Shown here piece by piece: positions 12,821 through 13,583 of a stretch of DNA of 13,583 nt (the stretch's first letter is position 1; every line of letters begins with the position of its first letter). The translations under genes and the position numbers were made by a program. The notes below the pieces were generated by a model that worked only from the letters and a program-made list of their open reading frames with translations, did not search any database and had not been told where the DNA came from. The stretch spans positions 1 to 13,583 of the forward strand of contig CAYNEI010000061.1 in assembly GCA_964396185.1 (NCBI GenBank), in the 5' to 3' direction. This DNA is from CAYNEI01 sp964396185. GTDB taxonomy: Archaea > Thermoplasmatota > SW-10-69-26.

Positions 12821-13363
12821 ATGGGACTCTGGCGCAAGCTCAAAAAGTGGTGGAAGCGCGCCACCAGCAAGGAGGGCATGTACGCCCGGATCGAGGGCCC
12901 CGAGCTCCTGGAGCACGAAGCCCGCGAGGAGATCCTTCACACGCTCAAGCGCGAGCCGGGCCTGTGCTTCCAGGACATCCAGGAACGCGTTGGCCTCGCA
13001 CCCGGGACCACCAAGTGGCACCTGGACAAGCTCGAGCGATCCAGCTTCCTCTCCAGCACCCGCGATGGGCGCCACACCCGCTTCTACCCTCGAGGCATGG
13101 ACAAGCGCGAGGTCCGCGCCGTGGTTGCCCTGCGCGACCCGAGCCGGCTCATGATCGTGCGCATGGTCGAACGCAACCCCGGCATGAACCAGGGCGACAT
13201 CGCCAACGCCACCGGGCTGGCCCAATCCACCGTGAGCCACCACCTCACCCGCCTGGCCGAGGAAGGCATCGTGGACAAGCGCCGCGACGGACGATCCGTG
13301 CGCTACTACCTCCCAGACGGGATGCGCGGGATCGTGCGCAGCGCGGTCGGTTACGTCATGTAA
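12821..13363 (+). CDS. Tandem winged-helix transcription regulator
   Basis: A 180-residue protein with two ArsR/MarR-like winged helix-turn-helix domains. The first spans about 33-95 (EEILHTLKREPGLCFQDIQ, GLAPGTTKWHLDKLE, then a wing ending HTRFYP). The second spans about 105-168 (RLMIVRMVERNPGMNQGDIA, GLAQSTVSHHLTRLAEEGIV, wing RRDGRSVRYYLP). Both recognition helices are intact, so it should bind DNA, perhaps without a dimer partner. The first 18 residues, rich in Trp, Lys and Arg (MGLWRKLKKWWKRATSKE), could form an amphipathic helix that touches membrane or DNA. No ligand domain or cysteine pair is present. No clear TATA box precedes ATG 12821. A weak GGAG lies about 11 nt upstream. Its targets are unknown. 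Confidence 0.85.
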   Translation: MGLWRKLKKWWKRATSKEGMYARIEGPELLEHEAREEILHTLKREPGLCFQDIQERVGLAPGTTKWHLDKLERSSFLSSTRDGRHTRFYPRGMDKREVRAVVALRDPSRLMIVRMVERNPGMNQGDIANATGLAQSTVSHHLTRLAEEGIVDKRRDGRSVRYYLPDGMRGIVRSAVGYVM

Positions 13364-13368
13364 CGCCC

Positions 13369-13459
13369 TTTTCTTTGGGTTGGGGCCCCTGGGACGCGTG
13401 GGCCCCCCAAAGAAAACGGCGGCGAAGAAGAAAGGGGGCCCACGCGCTGTGCGGGCCCC
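13369..13459. terminator. Structured 3' region with alternative hairpins after the regulator gene
   Basis: TTTTCTTTGGG (13369-13379) pairs with CCCAAAGAAAA (13406-13416), continued by GGGCCC (13383-13388) with GGGCCC (13400-13405). Alternatively CGCGTGGGCCCCC (13395-13407) pairs perfectly with GGGGGCCCACGCG (13434-13446). GGGGCCC (13435-13441) can also pair with GGGCCCC (13453-13459). The three stems share arms and cannot all form at once. The TTTTCTTT on both strands fits U-rich archaeal termination, starting six bases after the stop codon. Confidence 0.55.
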
Positions 13460-13537
13460 GAGGATGGTTTGCGGGGTGCTCCAGGCCGTGATGGTGCTAT
13501 CCGGGAAGGGGCGCCCGCGGTCGCTGGCCAGGTCACG

Positions 13538-13545
13538 TTTATAAC
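13538..13545 (+). promoter_or_regulatory. TATA box of the gene at the right edge
   Basis: TTTATAAC centred about 28 nt before ATG 13569, a strong TATA match in GC-rich sequence. Confidence 0.6.
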
Positions 13546-13568
13546 GGGGCACCGGGCTGGCCGGCTCG

Positions 13569-13583
13569 ATGCCGCGCCGTTCG
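13569..13583 (+). CDS. Start of a gene cut by the right edge
   Basis: ATG 13569 begins MPRRS and runs off the window. Only the TATA box at the usual leaderless spacing supports it. Nothing can be said about its product. Confidence 0.4.

Noticed and set aside
12568..12879. Minus-strand frame with NHRDHKGHRG-like peptide
   Set aside because: The peptide comes from the CACAGAGG repeat, a familiar source of spurious ORFs, and the frame overlaps the KH gene.

Overview
The window is a GC-rich piece of an archaeal chromosome. The evidence is an archaeal-type leucyl-tRNA synthetase, a stand-alone GMP synthase glutaminase subunit, a type II glyceraldehyde-3-phosphate dehydrogenase, a short archaeal triosephosphate isomerase, and the information-processing cluster aIF1A, RIO1 kinase and KH protein. 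Most genes also have a TATA box about 25-35 nt upstream of the start codon. The gene set suggests a euryarchaeon, possibly of the Thermoplasmata side, but the exact lineage cannot be fixed from the sequence alone.

Layout, left to right. (1) 1-1054, minus strand: the 5' part of leuS, cut by the window edge, preceded by a small zinc-ribbon protein. (2) 1188-6272, plus strand: a two-gene secreted-protein module. It holds a 987-residue subtilisin-like protease (propeptide, S8 domain, jelly-roll-like domain, two PKD domains, a choice-of-anchor-P-like tail) and a 681-residue surface protein (beta-propeller, Ig/FN3-like domains, calcium-binding thrombospondin-3-type repeats, PGF-CTERM-like sorting tail). 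(3) 6360-8964: central metabolism, with gap and guaA glutaminase on the minus strand and tpiA divergent on the plus strand. (4) 9060-10721: a conserved-looking 61-residue basic protein and a glutathione S-transferase-like protein on the minus strand, then a YbaK/aminoacyl-tRNA deacylase-like protein on the plus strand. The GST and YbaK genes diverge from one shared TATA element. (5) 10910-12656: aIF1A, RIO1 kinase and a two-KH protein, the archaeal small-subunit initiation/maturation set. (6) 12821-13583: a tandem winged-helix regulator, a strongly structured 3' region, and a TATA box and first five codons of another gene.

Two start modes can be read. Several genes (leuS, gap, tpiA, GST, the propeller protein, rio1, the gene at the right edge) have a TATA box about 25-35 nt before the start and no Shine-Dalgarno, as for leaderless or near-leaderless mRNAs. 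The subtilase (TTG start) and guaA have longer leaders with GGAGG seven bases before the start.

The most unusual features outside genes are three intergenic elements (8102-8207, 10745-10842, 12670-12735). Each is built of CACRAAGG/CACAGAGG-like units about 8-11 nt apart and bounded by short inverted repeats. The other is a set of mutually exclusive hairpins just after the regulator gene (13369-13459). No CRISPR array, tRNA, rRNA or transposase gene is visible. I see no clear new multi-gene defence or mobile system. The secreted protease/propeller pair, the altered YbaK active site and the intergenic repeat family are the best leads.
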